Below are positions 13,401 through 24,516 of a stretch of 64,000 bases of DNA, piece by piece. Both the position numbers and the translations under genes were made by a program. Position 1 is the stretch's first letter. Each line of letters begins with the position of its first letter. The notes under the pieces are model-generated. The model saw only the letters and a program-made list of their open reading frames with translations. It had not been told where the DNA came from and ran no database searches. This DNA comes from Callaeas wilsoni (taxonomy: Eukaryota; Chordata; Aves; Passeriformes; Callaeidae): the NCBI GenBank assembly GCA_013398955.1, contig VWPU01010164.1, positions 186,001 through 250,000 on the forward strand, written 5' to 3'.

Positions 13401-13444
13401 AAAGCCAAACCAAAGCAAACCAAAGCAAAGCAAACCAAACCAAT
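13401..13444. repeat. Degenerate AACCAAAGCA-type simple repeat
   Basis: Imperfect units of CAAAC, CAAAG and AACCAAAGCA run in tandem for about 44 bp and give a purine-rich + strand. Confidence 0.75.
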
Positions 13445-14681
13445 AAGACAATCCTCTTTGATGATGTACCCAGAAATTAATTTTTTCTATGGAAACCGAA
13501 TCTTCAGTATTAAAATATGCATCTTGAAAAACAGTTCCCTTTTGGTTTAGTGACCTTGTCTGGTCTCAGAAATTGTAATCCAAGTCCTTTTCCATTGCCT
13601 ACTCACAATAATTCATAAGAATTTAGTTATTGAAATTCCTCTGAGTGTCTAAAAAAGGGAAAGCTTCTAAATAAGTGGATACGAAGCTAGTCAGTATACG
13701 TAAACCAAATTGTACTTACTGAACTTGAAACAGGTGGGGGTTTTTATTCTGAGTATTTTGGTCCAGTGAGCCACTGAACAGTAAGCATAAAATAATATAA
13801 CCAATCGTAATTATTGAAATACAGGTGCATTGCAGTCTTTTTTGGAAGTAAAACCAAAAATCTACTTACTTATGTGTAGAGAGAGCACCTCTAATCTTGC
13901 TGAGAAATAGAAATGACAGTATGTGGTTTAATTTGCCTTTATAAGTAATTTCTGTTTACCACTCCAAAATTTCAGGTGATGACTTTCCTATATTTTTTGT
14001 TTCCTTAGTCATATTGAATATATGAGGGGGAAAAAAAGGAAGAAAAACAACATAAGGAACAACAGCAACTTGGTGGAACTCTGAGTCATGTAGATACAAA
14101 ACACAGCTTGGTAGCCTACTGTTATTGTCTTAAAATTCAGAGAAACTCGCTAGTACTGGAAAAATTGATTATGCAAATAACAGTGACTCATGCTGACCTG
14201 TCTTTTCTTAGGCTTTACAGCTTTGCAGCTTCTTGCTTTGCCTTGGTAGAGATAATCAATTAGTTCAGTCTGGATTATGGGGTTTTAACACAAGCATTTT
14301 CTCTAGATGTTGACTTAACTATAAACTTTATACTGGTTGTAGGGAGAGTTGTACAAAACTGGATTTGGCAGAGCGAGTCCAATCATGGAATCTTTCAAGA
14401 AACAATGCTCTTTTTACTTCTCTTAAGTTCGGTAGTTTCTAGTGGTATAAGTTACTATTAATTGCCTTTGTAGGCTTTCTTAATCTAGATATGGCTCATT
14501 AGAGGCACAATCCTGTATCTACCAGAGTAATTTGAAGATTTTTCTGTTCGGGTCTTCAGGAACAGAATCAAGTCAACTAAAACACTGTGGCCTTTCAATT
14601 GATTTTATGAATGATCCTTTGGAAAATGTACTTCTGGTTCTAATTCATTTTAATGGCAAAAAGACTATTTATCTGTTTATG

Positions 14682-14708
14682 TTATTTATTTATTTATTTA
14701 TTTATTTT
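14682..14708. repeat. (TTTA)n microsatellite
   Basis: About six consecutive TTTA units are followed by a short T run. Confidence 0.9.
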
Positions 14709-15956
14709 TAGTTTTAGGGCTTTTCCTATCTGAATGTTGGCACCACGTAGAAGTGCCTGAATTAAAGTCTTCAGCTTAACCAAGAAGCCTCAGCCCCTTT
14801 GCAGTCACTGGGGAGGGGAAGGTACCCTTACAAAGGAATTGACATCTTAGGTTCAAGGGACTGCCTGGAGATGCTCTCTCTTCACTGACCTTAAAGTGAA
14901 TGTACATTCCTAAAAATTTAGGATTTGAATTGCACATGCTTTATTGAGATGTTACTGGAGCAGTATTGTGCCTGTCAAGATTGGAATGAATGCTTCTTGG
15001 TACCTATTTGGAAAGAACCATATAAGATTTTATGCCCTACTGCTGCCACTTATGCAAGCCACAGAAATCCCAGCCTCTACTATTTGGCAACTCTAATTTC
15101 CTTGACCTCAGTAAGGATAAATGGGAGTACCAGGGTACTCTTTATTCTCTTTTGTTCCCAGAAACATTCCAGATTTAACATCCCTTGCATGCTAATTTAG
15201 AAAAAACATTTGTGTACATGTTCCTTTGTGTTCCTTTGGCTTCAGTGTGACACAACTGTCTTGAGTTTAAGTACTTAAATATGCTTCTGAATATAGTCCA
15301 TACTTCTTTTTTTATGCCTTTAGGTGGAGTTAAAAAACTTGAAGAATGATGATAGTCACAAATAGCCAAAAATTAAGATATTTTGTGAATATAGGCATTC
15401 TTTTTAGAATGAAATGAAAGCCTTAAAATGTAGTAATGAAAAAAGGAAGGAAATGAACTTCAGTAATTAGACCCTGGTGGGTGTTTCTGCACCGTCTAAA
15501 TTTTTCCTGCTGTCCTGTTAGTTACTGAACTGTTTATGCAAATTGAGAGTGCTCCAGCCAGGGAATGTGAGAAGAGCTCCCTTTATAGCTTGGAGATTAA
15601 GGCACTCATCTGAGCTGTAGGTAATCCTTTTTGAAGTTCCTGCTGTCAGCAAGAGTTCTCTGCATTCCGTCCTGATTTTGACCATAAATTTCATGTGTGC
15701 TTGTTTTTTTTATTTTTTTTTTCCTAAGGGAATTTTTAGGGGGGTAGTAAAAGAATGGCTTGGTTAATTGTCATTGTGTATTGGAAAAAATTACAAGGCA
15801 ATTCCAGATCTTGATACAAGAACAGATAATCAAGACAAGCAACTGAACTGACTTGATGATGTAAACTTTCTGTAATATTCTGGAAACTGGTCTTCCCTAG
15901 ATGTAGTGCTCTCATTTCACTGAGTAGTAGGAGTGTTAAATCCTCTTAGCCTTCAG

Positions 15957-16008
15957 CACACTAGTTAAAAAAGACATGAAAAAAAAGACACTAGTTAAAA
16001 AAAGACAT
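15957..16008. repeat. Imperfect direct duplication, period about 30 bp
   Basis: CACTAGTTAAAAAAGACAT is repeated nearly exactly, one A longer, about 30 bp downstream, with an A-rich spacer. It looks like a local slippage duplication. Confidence 0.75.
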
Positions 16009-17040
16009 AGTAACAATTGGCAAATGTCTTGCACAGCTGCATTATTGCCTATAAAATTGTGAAAGCAATACTCTCACATCCAGGGTAAATGAGATAGATA
16101 AACCCATAGAGTGCACCCTCCAAAAATGATTTTAACTCATCGTCAATAATGAGAAAAGTGTCTAACTACCTTAAAGGGACACTTGAAGTTTATGTGATTT
16201 GACACTCAAGAAATTCAGAAACATCCAAAGTAGTATGAAAATAACAGGTCTAGAGGTTAAAAAAATGCACAGAAATCTGCAGGATAATTCTCAGTCGGCT
16301 AAGATTTCTTTCAATAAAAAACTTCAAAAAAAAAAAAAGCCAAATTAAGGAAGGTAACAATTTCATTTGAGAATATAAACAAAATCAACACAAGGAAAAA
16401 AAGAGGCATGAAGAAGAGAAAATGTTAGTGGCTTAAATGTCAGCTTCTGCTCTGTCAGCTCCTGATCATAGTTCAAGATTCAGATAGCAAAGAAATGTGC
16501 TTTGCAGCCTGCAGTGGCTAAGAACTTTACTGTATGCTATATTTATATAGGCTGTAACAATTTGATTTGAGCTTGTTTCCAAGGAGATATTTCTTTGTCA
16601 CTTTATTGCTATTTTGTTACTTCTTTTGAAACTTAGTGTTTTAACTAGTATCTCCATCCTGAAAGATACCAAAAGTTCTGGCCTCTCTCCAGTGCAGAAC
16701 TTTTAAACCTGCTCCAGCTTTAAATAAATTTCATTCAGGGTAAAAATGGAAAGCATGTCTAACTTCAGTTGTATAGTTCTGCCATCTTCTTTAACAAATA
16801 CCCTACTCTCAATTTCAGTTTTTCCTCTTATGCATTTGGTGTCCTGGCATCTGTCAGCATCACTGGTCTCTTTGCAGGATGGTCAACTTATCTCGGGCCT
16901 ATCCAGCATGTCAAAGTTAGCAGATCCACCTATCTTTTTGACACTTGTTATGGATATCTAACTGCAAGTTTTGTGTGGTCAAAAGAGAGCTTTTAATTCT
17001 GTCCCAGAGTTCTTCCGCTCCATCTGTTGTTTTGACATCT

Positions 17041-17245
17041 CAGGACTACATCATCATACGGCCTATCAGTCAGGTGTGTAACTTGGGCATTAGCTTCAAC
17101 TCAAATGTCTAAGTTCTTCCAGCTGGGATATGGCAACATATTTCAGATTTTTTCCCCCATGGCCTTCAAGAACACGACTAAAACCGTCTTCCAGGCTCTT
17201 GTGCATTAATTACACTGGATGCTTTTGCTGACTGAGATATGACCT
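17041..17245 (+). mobile_element. Probable L2-like LINE remnant, late part of reverse transcriptase ORF
   Basis: The + strand frame at 17071-17103 reads VCNLGISFNS, resembling the V(R/K)NLGV-x-LDS signature downstream of the catalytic core in L2/CR1-clade reverse transcriptases. It is followed at 17164-17210 by a segment resembling the AAGAACACGACTAAAAC...CAGGCTCTTGT stretch that comes next in L2 elements. Stops interrupt the frame, so it is a relic. Homology may extend upstream to about 16750 but I cannot show this. The call rests on two short matches in the right order. Confidence 0.45.
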
Positions 17246-17680
17246 TGCCTCAGCCATGTCAGTGCTAAATTCTCCTCCCATAAAAGTAGTTGTTTTGGTC
17301 TGTGTCTTGAAGCATCCACTATTACCTTTCTTTCAGTTTCCTTGATGATTGCTCACTCTTGCCATCTCTATCTTAAAGAAACTTTATGGCCAGTATTTTT
17401 TTTTCTATTAAATTTTTGACTCCTGCCTCTGGCTGATATCTACTGTCACTGACCCACAGAATATTGATTCATTAACTACAGTTAAACAACATTTTGTGAC
17501 TATTTCCTATGCTTTCCTTGGTATGTGGGAGAAACTACCTGGAAAAATGTGCAGAGCATTTTGTTCCTCTGCATCATACCCCTCCACACAAAGCATCTTT
17601 CCTATGCTGCTAAAGCTGTTTTCTTAATGTTTCCCTCCATCATGCTTGCTCTATATTCTCACAACTTCTGTGTATATCTG

Positions 17681-17724
<44 letters not shown>
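17681..17724. repeat. (CTAT)n microsatellite
   Basis: Eleven nearly perfect tetranucleotide units in a row, preceded by a TCTG variant. An uninterrupted tract of this length is likely to vary in length between individuals. Confidence 0.95.
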
Positions 17725-19017
17725 ATCTATCCATAACTATCTGTTTTCTATTGCCTTTTATGTGGATTATATAGTTTTTGGGTAGAAACTGTCTTTGTTT
17801 TAGGATCCTAGAAATCTTATATTGCAGTAAGACGAATATATTTATACATAAATCACTGTTAAAGATAAACCTAATCTAGAACACATGCTGCTATAATCAG
17901 GTTAAAAGTGCTGCTTGTCTTTACAGCATGATTTTCTAAATCAGTACCAGCTACTCTATACTCTGTCAAAATAAGATCTCTTTCTGAGTAAGCTGAGCTC
18001 TAAAATATCTTCTCATACTTAAGAACAGCCAATTCAAAATAGTGATATGGAGGAGCGCATACTTATGCTATTTATTTGCTGGTTTTACTGTGAATGAAAG
18101 AAATGCTGCATTTTGTGGTGCAGAAATACAGATTTTTCACTAAAATAATTTTCAAATTGTCTTTCTAAGTGTATTTTTTTATAGTGGATTATAGCTTCAT
18201 CTGAAAGGGGCATACAAAGTCTTATGATAGGAAAGGAGATACATACCAGACTCTGGATCCATCTTCTCTTATCCTATTTTGCTTAAGAGAAACTAAGAGT
18301 TGGTTGCTGGTACAGCAGCAGACTCCAGGAGATTCTAACCACAGACTCATTCTCCCAATTGGTGGAGGGTCCTTCATTTTCCTCCTCTTCTGCTGCCATC
18401 ATTGCCTTCTTTCTATTAGTACACCATAATTCTCATGACCAGACCAAATGGCAACTGTGAACAATGAGGAAATGTATCCAAGTATTTAGAGCTGAGGCTG
18501 TCAGAAAACTGCTTGTAGTTTATTTATTTTTAACTTGAGTTAAATAAAATATTAGGATAGATGTGACCAGTATCACTGCTGCATATGCAAACGTATATTG
18601 CAGTGTTTTTGATTATGGTTTGGAGTTCCATAGGTACCAATGTTTTATATAAACCACACACTACATGTATAATTTTCTGTGTACCAGCATGCTTGAGCCT
18701 ATAGAAAATATACTGCAGGACAAGACATCTGTGCCCTATGATCGAAGGGGCTGTTCTGTATGCCTTTCTCTACCAACAACCTTTCATTTGACAAGTTTTA
18801 AGGGAGTTTTGTCGTCCTTACCTCTATGGATGTGTCCCCATTTAATTTGCATCTACCTTGGATCACTGATTCTTGGTTTGTGCTCAAACAGTTCACCATT
18901 TCTTTCTCCACTCAACTCCAGACAACTTGAATATACTGCCTGTTTCTGTCATGTGAATTTTCTCTTTTCCACTTTCATTGTACAATCTTTTCACCCAACT
19001 AACGGTGACATTTCTGA
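17725..19017. other. Unannotated DNA between two L2-like remnants
   Basis: No gene was recognised. An open frame of 137 codons on the + strand (18665-19078) has no clear domain and runs into the L2-like remnant that follows; it may be decayed LINE sequence, but I cannot show homology upstream of about 19000. Confidence 0.45.
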
Positions 19018-19200
19018 CATTTTTGTGACATTGCTGACATTTCTAATGACTTCTTCCTGCCTGCATCAGAGAGCATAATCCAGTTTCATGACCTGTGACC
19101 TATCAGGTGCTTTAACACCTCTGATCATTACTGCCGTCTGGATTTCATCGGTTTTCTTGATTGCATTCTGTTTTGTCAGCTTTTGCAACTCCATCACCTC
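19018..19200 (+). mobile_element. Probable L2-like LINE remnant, reverse transcriptase core
   Basis: At 19097-19111 the + strand reads DLSGA. Allowing one frameshift, it continues as F-N-T-S-D-H-Y, matching the DLSAAFDTVDH motif (reverse transcriptase domain 3, first catalytic Asp) of L2/CR1-clade LINEs. The preceding 80 bp has AATGACTTCTTCCTGCCTGC, as in the linker before this motif in L2 elements. The catalytic core is broken by a frameshift and no later motif is clear. This palm-like piece lies downstream of the later-domain piece at 17041, so the two are separate copies or rearranged. Confidence 0.5.
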
Positions 19201-21296
19201 CAATGTTTCTTATTATTGCTTGAAGTGACCATCAGGGTGACCTCCAATACCATAATGTCAGTCTCCTCAAGTCCATTAAGAATGCTAAGGGCCAGTCTCT
19301 TTGCTACCACGTAAGACTTCAGTCTGTTGGAAAATCGTGCAAATATCTTCCAACTGCAATTGCAACTTGAAAAACATAATCTCAGTCATCTTCAAACCTT
19401 TTGAGAAAAAGTTTTGCCACAGCATTATTTACATTCTTAGATTTGTTAAATCCAAATGAGACAAGGACTAGCATTCCTTTTAAGATTTCTACCTCCTTGC
19501 TGTCAGAGAGATTAAAAATGAAGATGGGATGGGAAAATTTTGTTCAATTTAAACCAGAATCAGAATTATTTTTATTTCAAGTCTTCAACATCATCACAAA
19601 ACATGCAAAATATTTGTACAAGAGTGAATGTTCCAAGCCCCTCAATAAAGCACCTAAACAAGGCAAACTGAGCAACCAAAATGACAGCAGCTACCTCATT
19701 CCCTTCTGCTTGCAATGCATTATCATCTTGTAGAATGTACCCTCTCTGGGATACAGGTTTTTTGTGTTTATATGACATCCAGGACAGCTGGGTTACAACT
19801 AGAATAGTGGGTTTTGGTGCAATATGCTTTTAGGGCAGGAATATCTACTTCTTTTCTTTTACTTATCCTGTCCAGATCTTCCATGTTAAACTTTTCTCCT
19901 CACGATCTTACATTCATGGTTTCCTTTTTGCGTAGAGTTTACTCTTCCGCATATCTACCAAGCATCTCGTACACCTTTTGTCAGACCTGTTCTAAAAGGC
20001 CAGTCACTATATTAGACCTCTTTAAAGAAAGTCTACCAAATTAGAAAGGATCAGGCTGCTGCTTCCATACAAAAGGATTTTTCAGACTTTACTAGGCTCT
20101 TGCTCATAACGGGCATGTCTCACGTACCTTGATACCCCAGAGACTGCGAAAGAGAGTGATTGAGATGAATTCTGATGCTTTACTGATTCCTTCTGACCTC
20201 TCTTTCCATGAGGCAACGTAGTCTGGCTGGTGGGGAAACACTGACAGCCAAAATAGCATGCTGACAATCAGTCCTTTTGAAACTATAATTAAGTTGCACT
20301 TCTGTGAACAGTCCTTCACTGTAGAAACCTGTTTTCTACCATCAGTGAACTTTATGGAATGTCTTCTGTAAAGTATAGTCATTCATTTTACTCACGGGAA
20401 ATGAAGGATGCAGAAAAGGGATGCACATATTTTCAGCTATGTCCATCTGAGGTTTTTTAAATCTCTTTCTGTGTGCACAAGATTTCATACATGTTTTAGA
20501 CAATTTTCAGGGATTCTGAGTACAGGGTCACTCAGCTTAAAAGGAGTTATACAAATGTCTAGGAGCCAGACTGTTTTTATCTCTTGCCAGTATTTGAAAA
20601 CCGGAGGTTGCTTTCAAAAATTTGCAATTAGGTCACCTGTCCGAAGAAGCCCAGAGTAACACTGGCTCTGTAATCCTAGTCCAGCACTCTCATTTCAGCT
20701 CTTCCATCTCCTTCACAGCAGCCTGGCTTTTTCTTTCATCTCTATTTAAGATAGAAAGTGCAATAATAAAGTGTGTTGGTTGGTATTACTGTTTTATGTA
20801 TATGCAAGGTTACTACCCTGACCTCTTAGAGGAGAAAACTCCAGAAATGCTTTATACAGACACATGCATATTCAACACAACACATACTCATGAAGGAAAT
20901 AGATTAAATAATGCTTTAGAAAGCTGAGGCATTATGCATATAAATACATTCTGCCTATGTCTTCCATGCTGACCTCTGGCAAATGAATATGCAGCATCAC
21001 CTTTTCTCAGAGGTGCACCTGTCATGAGATGGGGACAAATGCTTTCATGTCTGCCAGTTACAGAGGGTCTTCATGGGGCTTCATTGGTGATTCTGAACAG
21101 AGAGGGCAAGCGCTGGTGCCGTGTCTGTCTCCCTCAATCAATAAAGACAGTTAGTGACATGAAGCAGAAATCCAGCCTGCACAGAAAAGTACTGGGGACC
21201 ATGTGAGGTTGCTTGGAACTAATGCTGATCGCTGGATAAATCAGAAATGATGATGAAAAGCTCGTGACATGCCTGAAAGACAAATGAATCAAAGAT
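19201..21296. other. Unannotated AT-rich DNA
   Basis: No gene or clear repeat was recognised. Part of 19201-19500 may still be decayed LINE sequence continuing from the L2-like remnant. Open frames of up to 110 codons exist on both strands without domains. Confidence 0.5.
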
Positions 21297-21363
21297 AAGA
21301 GCTGGAAGAAACCGACTATGTCACCTCATCTATAGCCAGCTGCCAGGGGAAGACTGTTTCCTG
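21297..21363 (-). mobile_element. Short CR1-like 3' scrap
   Basis: On the + strand AAGAGCTGGAAGAAACC is followed by TCACCTCATCTATAGCCAGC and TGCCAGGGGAAGACTGTTTCC. This is the pattern of a reversed CR1-type 3' end (GGAAGGGACC...GTCATCTAGTCCA...CTGCC...GGAC). It is only about 65 bp and diverged, so chance similarity cannot be excluded. Confidence 0.4.
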
Positions 21364-21430
21364 CAGAAACACAGTGAAATCACACTTGAAAACTTCTAGC
21401 CTGGATAAAAAGAGAGGTTTTTATTTTGTT

Positions 21431-21495
21431 GGGGGGGGGGGCGGCTTTTCTGTTTCTGTTTTTGTTTTTTTGTTTGTTTGTTTGGTTATTTTTAA
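21431..21495. repeat. G11 run followed by a T/TTTG-rich tract
   Basis: Eleven consecutive G at 21431-21441 are followed by GCGG and then about 45 bases rich in TTTG units. This low-complexity DNA is prone to slippage and sequencing error. Confidence 0.85.
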
Positions 21496-22914
21496 TGAAG
21501 ATAGTGGTCAAAATGCGCAGTTTGTGAGACATACAGCTCAATATAGATTTAACCTCATCCTCATGAATAAAAAATTGCCACACTCTGTACATTTTAACCA
21601 TTTTCTAAATCAAGACAATGTATCTTTCCTTTTCTTTTTATGTTCTTCACTTTTTAAGTGTTTATTGTATGGTTTTATATAAGTATTTGAAAAAGCCAAA
21701 TATAATATCTAGCTTAACTCAGGAATTTTCATGCAGAATGTAAGATGTGTTGTACTATTTATTGTACAGATAAAGAAACTTTTATGCTTGGTGCAATATA
21801 AATAGTGACAGTGATGGGCTGATGAATTGAAAGGTGCAATTTGTACTTGACAGGGGAAAAAAATCCTGCTTCAAGAGTTATTGCTGGACAACAATTTCAC
21901 AAGACTCTTAACTTCGATCTTTACTCATAAAAATGTTTACCAAGTTATGTTTCTGTCTCCAGCTTTCTAGTCACATGCATGAAGACCATATTATCTCTCC
22001 ACTTGTTTCCTCCTACAGTCTTTTCTCTCCAGGAAAGGCTCATATAAATTGCTACAATCTCAGCTAGAAAAAAAAGGTGCCTTGGTTGTTTTTCCTTAAT
22101 CTGTGGTTACATGAATGCACAAACTAACAGTTTCTGAGGATTATAGAAAGTGTGGTTTTTCCATGCAGCACTGATAGTGTCTAGGCTTTTCCATGTAGCT
22201 CTTCTGTATTTCTGCCCACCCAGTTAAGATGGGAAATTAGGAGCTGCCAGTCTAAGAAACTACCACATACCACATGTTGCAAGGAATTGGAATTGGCAGT
22301 TATGGTAGAAAAATTAACAAAGGGTTTTCATGTTGGTGGCTAATTCTCAAATGGATCAGGTCTAATATAAGGTGATTCAGAATCATGAATCCAGAAGAGC
22401 CTTTGTATATATTTAACTTGTATTTGAGTGTTATTTATAGTCTTTGCTGGATAAAGACCAGACTGGATTTTTACCTTCATGTGTTTATTTTACAAGTTTA
22501 CTGTTCTGAGACATGAGTAATATGGATTTCCTACTTTCCAATTAGAAATAAAAGCCACAAACCTGAAATTTGTCCATGAAGATGATTTTCAGAATCTTCT
22601 TAGTTTACAGGCTGGATAGGCAAAGATCAATTCAGAGATCTGGCAAATAGCAAATACAGTTTTATCAAAAATTGGGGGAACTGCAATTGCTTCATCTATG
22701 TACAGGCACTCAGGTAAAGTTCCAATGAAACAAAATATCGGTACATTTCATTTTCAAGCAACTCAGCATTAGTAAGTTTTTTTCTCCAACTTGTTCTTTT
22801 CTGCCTCAACTGTCCAGTAGATTGTAATGGGTACTGTTTACATCAGTGCGACAGGTGCAGCATGAGGTTTTGGTCTTTGCTTCATTCATTTCTAAGCACC
22901 AGTGCTTTAAGATA
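21496..22914. other. Unannotated AT-rich DNA
   Basis: No gene or recognisable repeat was seen. Open frames are short, the longest being the tail of a 102-codon frame crossing the T-rich tract. Confidence 0.55.
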
Positions 22915-23280
22915 AAAGCTGATAAATTGAAGGCAGTTCAGAGAAGAGCAGCAAAAGTGATCGAGGTAGTCAGGAGGGACTGACTTATGAAGAAAGATCT
23001 AAGTAACTAAATGAGTTTGTCTTGGCAGAGGAGACAGGATGACACACCACAACAATGACATGATGCAGGTGAGAGAAATTTCATAGTGCAGCAGACAGGG
23101 TGGTAACTAGGAGTAATGGGATGGAGCTGCAAGAGTAATTTTTTTCACTGAATCTTTGTGCAAATATCCTGACGGTGAGATGTATTGGACTGTGGAATTG
23201 TGTCCCAAAGGGTGCAGTTGAAGCCTTGTCACTTGAGTCATTCAATGCTAGAGATGACAAAATACTCACAAGAAAGTGAA
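22915..23280 (+). mobile_element. Old CR1/L3-like LINE relic, 3' region of ORF2
   Basis: The + strand carries CAGAGAAGAGCAGCAAAAGTG, then CTTATGAAGAAAGATCTAAG, GAGGAGACAGGATGACA, GGTAACTAGGAGTAATGGGATG, CACTGAATCTTTGTGCAAAT, GGACTGTGGAATTGTGTCCC and CAATGCTAGAGATGACAAAA. This is the block order of the last 120 or so codons of CR1/L3 ORF2, from the Q-R-R-A-x-K motif to the W-N-S-L-P motif (here CGIVSQ in place of W-N-S-L-P). Stops and indels break the frame. The tail is missing. An LTR begins about 50 bp downstream at 23333. Confidence 0.7.
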
Positions 23281-23332
23281 GTACCCAGTTTTGCACTACT
23301 CCATCACCAAGATCTCTATTTCTATAATGTAC

Positions 23333-23895
23333 TGAAGAGGGTTGACCCTGTCTGGATGCCTGGTGCTCACCAAAGCTGCTCTATCATGACCCTCACCAGC
23401 TGAACAGAGGAGACAAAATATCGTAAAAAGGCTTGTGGTTTAAGATAAGGATAGGGTGAGGTCACTCACCAGTTACTGTCATGGGTAAAACAGACTCAAT
23501 TCTGTATTAACTATCAAATGAGATTTGGATAATGAGAAGTAAAAGCTAAACCTTAAAAACACTTTTGCCCCACCCCTCCGTTTTTCCTGGGCTCAACTTA
23601 TCTCCCAGCTAGAAGCTAGGTTAGGGGCTCCTGAGGTAGGGTGTGGAGCATTTCCTCTGGAGTGCCAGTGACTGTGGAGCAGGATATTAACTCACCAGAG
23701 CAAGGCTCGATCTGCCCCTTCCCTCCAACGCATGCACCCAAAAATGTCTTGAGACATCAATCTTTCCAGTCTCTCACACTCTGTCTTGGCTGGCTTTGGC
23801 TCTGTAAGACATGAGAGAAATTTCTAGCAGCTTCTTACAGAAGCCAACCCTGTAGCCCTCCTATTACCAAAACCTGTCCACACAAACCCGATGCA
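23333..23895 (-). mobile_element. Solo LTR of an endogenous retrovirus, avian ERVL-like, minus strand
   Basis: Read on the minus strand, this 563-bp segment starts TGCATCGGGTTTGTGTGG, passes GGCTTCTGTAAGAAGCTGC, GTCTTACAGAGCCAAAGCCA and GTTGAGCCCAGGAAAAA, then GAGTCTGTTTTACCCATGAC and the U5 block CACTCACC...CTTATCTTAAACCACAAGCC, and ends GGGTCAACCCTCTTCA. The TG...CA ends and block order match the same family as 9666-10517, with much of the middle missing. TGTAC before and TTTAC after are a 5-bp target-site duplication with one mismatch, which fits retroviral integration and supports the boundaries. No internal viral sequence adjoins it. It is a solo LTR inserted next to the CR1/L3-like relic. 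Confidence 0.75.
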
Positions 23896-24516
23896 TTTAC
23901 AATTATGAATTTGCTGCAGGGGAAGCTCTGCTAGCAGAGGTAAGATAAATATCATTGTCAACAGCAAAGAACACAGGAATATAACAGCTAAATTTATTTT
24001 TTTTCTTTTAAAAATGTTTGCATATCCAAGTTTGGCTGTGCAAAGCTCTTCTTTACATTCACACATATAAGTGTGATTGAAAGCTGTGACAAGATGCTGA
24101 TTTCAGACACACAGGGGAGGAAATACAGTAATTTAAAAACACAAACAAGAAGAAAGGTAAAGAGAGAAAGTATGACTCATGGGAGAAAATGACAATTTGC
24201 AAACTCAGCCAGTTCAAATGTTTAAATTTTCTGCCACTTGCATCAAGATCCAGCTCCTGATGTGGCCCAAGAAAGGTCTGTGTAATAATGTTTGCTTTTG
24301 CCCACAGTGCTCTGGCTCTTTCACATATTCCCTGTTTGATATTTCACAGTGCTCTGTCAATTGTTCTCTTTTCTCATTGCAGATTAATTGTGTTATGAAC
24401 TGTTGTGATCTGCCTGAACTGCATTTTGTAGGGGTTGAAGGACAGTCAATACCTTTGTGAGTAGTTATTTCATCCAATGACTATGCAATTCATCCCAAAT
24501 TTGACCGCTTCACTCC
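23896..24516. other. Unannotated DNA between solo LTR and CR1
   Basis: No repeat was recognised. A pyrimidine-rich stretch ending in TTCTCATTGCAG at 24383, followed by an open stretch and a GTGAGT at about 24457, looks like a small exon with good splice sites (see findings), but the encoded 24 or so residues match nothing I know. I do not call it a gene. Confidence 0.45.

Larger units (their letters stand above)
10522..17040. other. Unannotated AT-rich DNA with simple repeats
   Basis: No gene or clear interspersed repeat was recognised. The part just after the LTR (about 10540-10745) is rich in TAAT/ATTA motifs and looks like ordinary unique DNA, possibly conserved non-coding sequence, which cannot be tested here. 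Simple repeats at 13401-13444, 14682-14708 and 15957-16008 are listed separately. Open frames are at most about 90 codons and unrecognised. Confidence 0.55.

Noticed and set aside
18665..19078. 137-codon open frame on the + strand
   Set aside because: No recognisable domain. It adjoins the L2-like remnant and may be decayed LINE or chance.
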